Shown here piece by piece: positions 14,118 through 15,757 of a stretch of DNA of 15,757 bases. The notes beneath the pieces were generated by a model, which saw nothing but the letters and a program-made list of their open reading frames with translations, was not told the DNA's origin and made no database searches. A program made the position numbers and the translations under genes. Origin of the DNA: Archangium sp. (GTDB taxonomy: Bacteria > Myxococcota > Myxococcia > Myxococcales > Myxococcaceae); NCBI GenBank assembly GCA_016793585.1, contig JAEUJR010000976.1, positions 1 to 15,757 on the forward strand. Reading direction: 5' to 3'. How positions within the stretch are numbered: position 1 is the first letter of the stretch; every line of letters starts with the position of its first letter.

Positions 14118-15757
14118 ATGGCTTCACTGCCCCCGCATCTGTCGGAGCGAGTCGACCCGAAAGCGCCACCACCGCGCGCCGGCAAGTACGTCGTGTACTG
14201 GACGCGAATCGCCGCACGCGCCACCGAGAACCCCGCGCTCGACGTCGCCCTCTCGATGGCGAAGTCGCTCGGCGTGCCCTGCTTCGTCTACCACGCGCTC
14301 TCGGAGCGCTACCGCTACGCCTCCGACCGCCTGCATACGTTCATCCTCGAAGGTGCCAGAGACCTTCAGCGCGACCTGAAGGCACGCGGCATCGGCTCCC
14401 TCTTTCATCTGCAGCGCGCGAGTGACCGGCGGCCGCACCTGCTCGAGCTCGCGAAAGAGGCGGCGCTCGTCGTCGTCGACTTCATGCCGGTGCAGCCGAT
14501 GCTGAAGTGGGACGAGCAGGTCGCGGCCGTCGCGCCGCTGTGGCGGGTCGACGCGTCGTGCATTGCGCCGCTCTGGGCCTTCCCCCGCGAGCAGGATCGC
14601 GCGTTCGCCTTTCGCAAAGTCGCCGAGCCGTTCTGGAACACGCGCCTCACCGCGCCGTGGGTCGACGTGGAGCCGCCACAGCCTCCCTTCGTGCCGGAGT
14701 TCGAGTCGCTCGACCTCTCGACCGCCGACCTCCCCGCGCTGGTCGCGAGCTGTGACATCGACCACGCCGTCGGGCCGGTGCATCACACGAAGGGTGGGAG
14801 TGAGGCAGGCCTCGCGCGCTGGCTGCGCTACCGCGACTCCACGCTCGACCGCTACGCGAAGGACCGCAACGACCCGACGCGCGACGCGAACAGCCGCATC
14901 TCGGGCCACCTGCACTTCGGGCACCTCTCGCCCTTCCGCGTCGCGCGAGACTGCGCTGCGCACCGCACCGAGTCGGCCGACAAGTTCCTCGATGAGCTGC
15001 TCACGTTTCGCGAGCTGGCCTGGCACTTCTGCTGGCATCACCCGAACCACGAGACCGTCGACGCGCTCCCTTCGTGGGCGAGAGAGACGCTCGCGCTGCA
15101 CGAGCGAGATGGCCGCGAGTTCCTGCCGTCGTGGGAGCAGCTCTCTCGCGCGCAGACCGGCCAGCCGTTGTGGGACGCGGCGCAGCGCTCGCTCCTCACC
15201 CACGGCGAGCTTCACAACAACGTGCGCATGACGTGGGGGAAGGCGCTCATCCCGTGGACGAGGAACGCGAAAGAGGCGCTCGCGGTGCTCATCGACTTGA
15301 ACCATCGCTTCGCGCTCGATGGGCGAGACCCGGCGTCGTACGGCGGAATCTTGTGGTGCCTCGGCGCGCTCGACCGGCCCTTCACCCCTGAGACGAAGTT
15401 CTTCGGCACCGTGCGGCACCGCGACCTCGACGAGCAGGGCAAACGGTTCGACGTCGCCGAGTACGAGCGTCGCATGCACCGGCCGTCGCGTGGGCAGCCG
15501 CTCGTCGTGGCCGTCGTCGGTGGTGGCGTCGCCGGTGCGTCGTGTGCGCGCGCGCTCGTCGACGCAGGGCACTCCGTCACCGTGTTCGACAAAGGCCGCG
15601 GCCCCGGTGGCCGGCTCTCGACGCGCCGTGAAGGTGAGCTCTCGTTCGACCACGGCGCGCAGTACTTCACCGTGCGTGACGAGCGCTTTGCGAGGCTGGC
15701 CCGCGCGTGGTGGCAGGAGCGCGTCGTCGCCGAGTGGAAGCCGAAGCTCGGCGTGTT
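14118..15757 (+). CDS. Class II photolyase-like domain fused to renalase-like FAD oxidoreductase (3' end missing)
   Basis: One uninterrupted frame gives 546 visible residues and runs off the window. Residues 24-456 match class II CPD photolyases: WTRIAARATENPAL (28-41), VVVDFMPVQP, a WDEQVAAV helix, RNDP, HLHFGHLSP, and LDGRDPASYGG near the C-terminus. The class II electron-transfer tryptophans are present with exact spacing (Trp352 in PLWDAAQ, Trp373 in RMTWGK, Trp380 in IPWTRN), as is Asn395, equivalent to the flavin N5-facing Asn of the archaeal enzyme. From residue 463 a second dinucleotide-binding domain begins: VVGGGVAG (Gly468, 470, 473), VFDKGRGPGGRLSTRR and FDHGAQYFTVRD, matching renalase-like NAD/FAD oxidoreductases (COG3380). 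The first half should bind FAD for blue-light repair of pyrimidine dimers. The second half's substrate is unknown. ATG 14118 fits the N-terminus; no ribosome binding site is seen. Confidence 0.88.
   Translation, partial: MASLPPHLSERVDPKAPPPRAGKYVVYWTRIAARATENPALDVALSMAKSLGVPCFVYHALSERYRYASDRLHTFILEGARDLQRDLKARGIGSLFHLQRASDRRPHLLELAKEAALVVVDFMPVQPMLKWDEQVAAVAPLWRVDASCIAPLWAFPREQDRAFAFRKVAEPFWNTRLTAPWVDVEPPQPPFVPEFESLDLSTADLPALVASCDIDHAVGPVHHTKGGSEAGLARWLRYRDSTLDRYAKDRNDPTRDANSRISGHLHFGHLSPFRVARDCAAHRTESADKFLDELLTFRELAWHFCWHHPNHETVDALPSWARETLALHERDGREFLPSWEQLSRAQTGQPLWDAAQRSLLTHGELHNNVRMTWGKALIPWTRNAKEALAVLIDLNHRFALDGRDPASYGGILWCLGALDRPFTPETKFFGTVRHRDLDEQGKRFDVAEYERRMHRPSRGQPLVVAVVGGGVAGASCARALVDAGHSVTVFDKGRGPGGRLSTRREGELSFDHGAQYFTVRDERFARLARAWWQERVVAEWKPKLGV

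Noticed and set aside
13976..14224. An 83-residue N-terminal extension of the kelch lipoprotein starting at 14224
   Set aside because: It would bury the signal peptide and lipobox, is Arg/Gly-rich without domain character, and overlaps the photolyase start on the other strand. ATG 13975 gives a proper lipoprotein signal.

Overview
The window looks like a chromosomal segment of a myxobacterium (phylum Myxococcota). The base composition is very GC-rich, with G or C in most third codon positions. There is a TIGR02996 repeat-companion protein, several large lipoproteins with Cys-rich heads and Gly/Ala/Ser-rich stalks, EGF plus kelch-type repeats, and a compact ECF-like sigma/anti-sigma pair; this mix is typical of that phylum. 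The phylum call is an inference from content, not from a marker gene. I see no rRNA, tRNA, CRISPR array, insertion sequence, integrase or phage gene. Coding density is very high and no gene-free stretch exceeds about 150 bases.

Layout. (1) 1-2600, plus strand: a tight three-gene set, made of the 3' part of a TIGR02996 protein, a heme-oxygenase-like putative diiron protein (943-1668), and an alpha/beta hydrolase coupled to it by an ATGA overlap (1665-2600). An ATP-grasp ligase (2645-3874) follows after 44 bases, perhaps from its own promoter. (2) 3927-7136, plus strand: two predicted lipoproteins with Gly/Ala-rich stalks, one carrying 78-bp tandem repeats that encode YD-like hairpins, the other a composite ending in a lamin-tail domain. 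(3) 7138-10805, minus strand: an apparent operon reading leftwards, consisting of a secreted protein of unknown function, a possible 17-residue ORF, a sigma factor, a membrane anti-sigma factor and a GT39/ArnT-like membrane glycosyltransferase. Its last stop codon is one base from the stop of the convergent lipoprotein gene. A GGAAC/TCTGT promoter-like pair precedes it. (4) 10853-13975, minus strand: a 1040-residue lipoprotein with a 10-Cys head, a repetitive stalk, five calcium-binding EGF-like domains and about twelve kelch-like blades. (5) 14118-15757, plus strand, cut by the window end: a class II photolyase-like domain fused in frame to a renalase-like FAD oxidoreductase domain. No stop interrupts this frame from 14118 to the end.

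Together, much of the window is about the cell surface: three exported lipoproteins, a sigma-controlled envelope glycosyltransferase and a secreted protein. A small metabolic cluster (putative diiron enzyme, hydrolase, ligase) lies on one side and a light-dependent repair or redox fusion on the other. The strongest leads are the photolyase-oxidoreductase fusion, the identically spaced 10-Cys module placed on two unrelated surface proteins, and the overlap-coupled sigma operon with its short ORF, hairpin and candidate self-regulated promoter.
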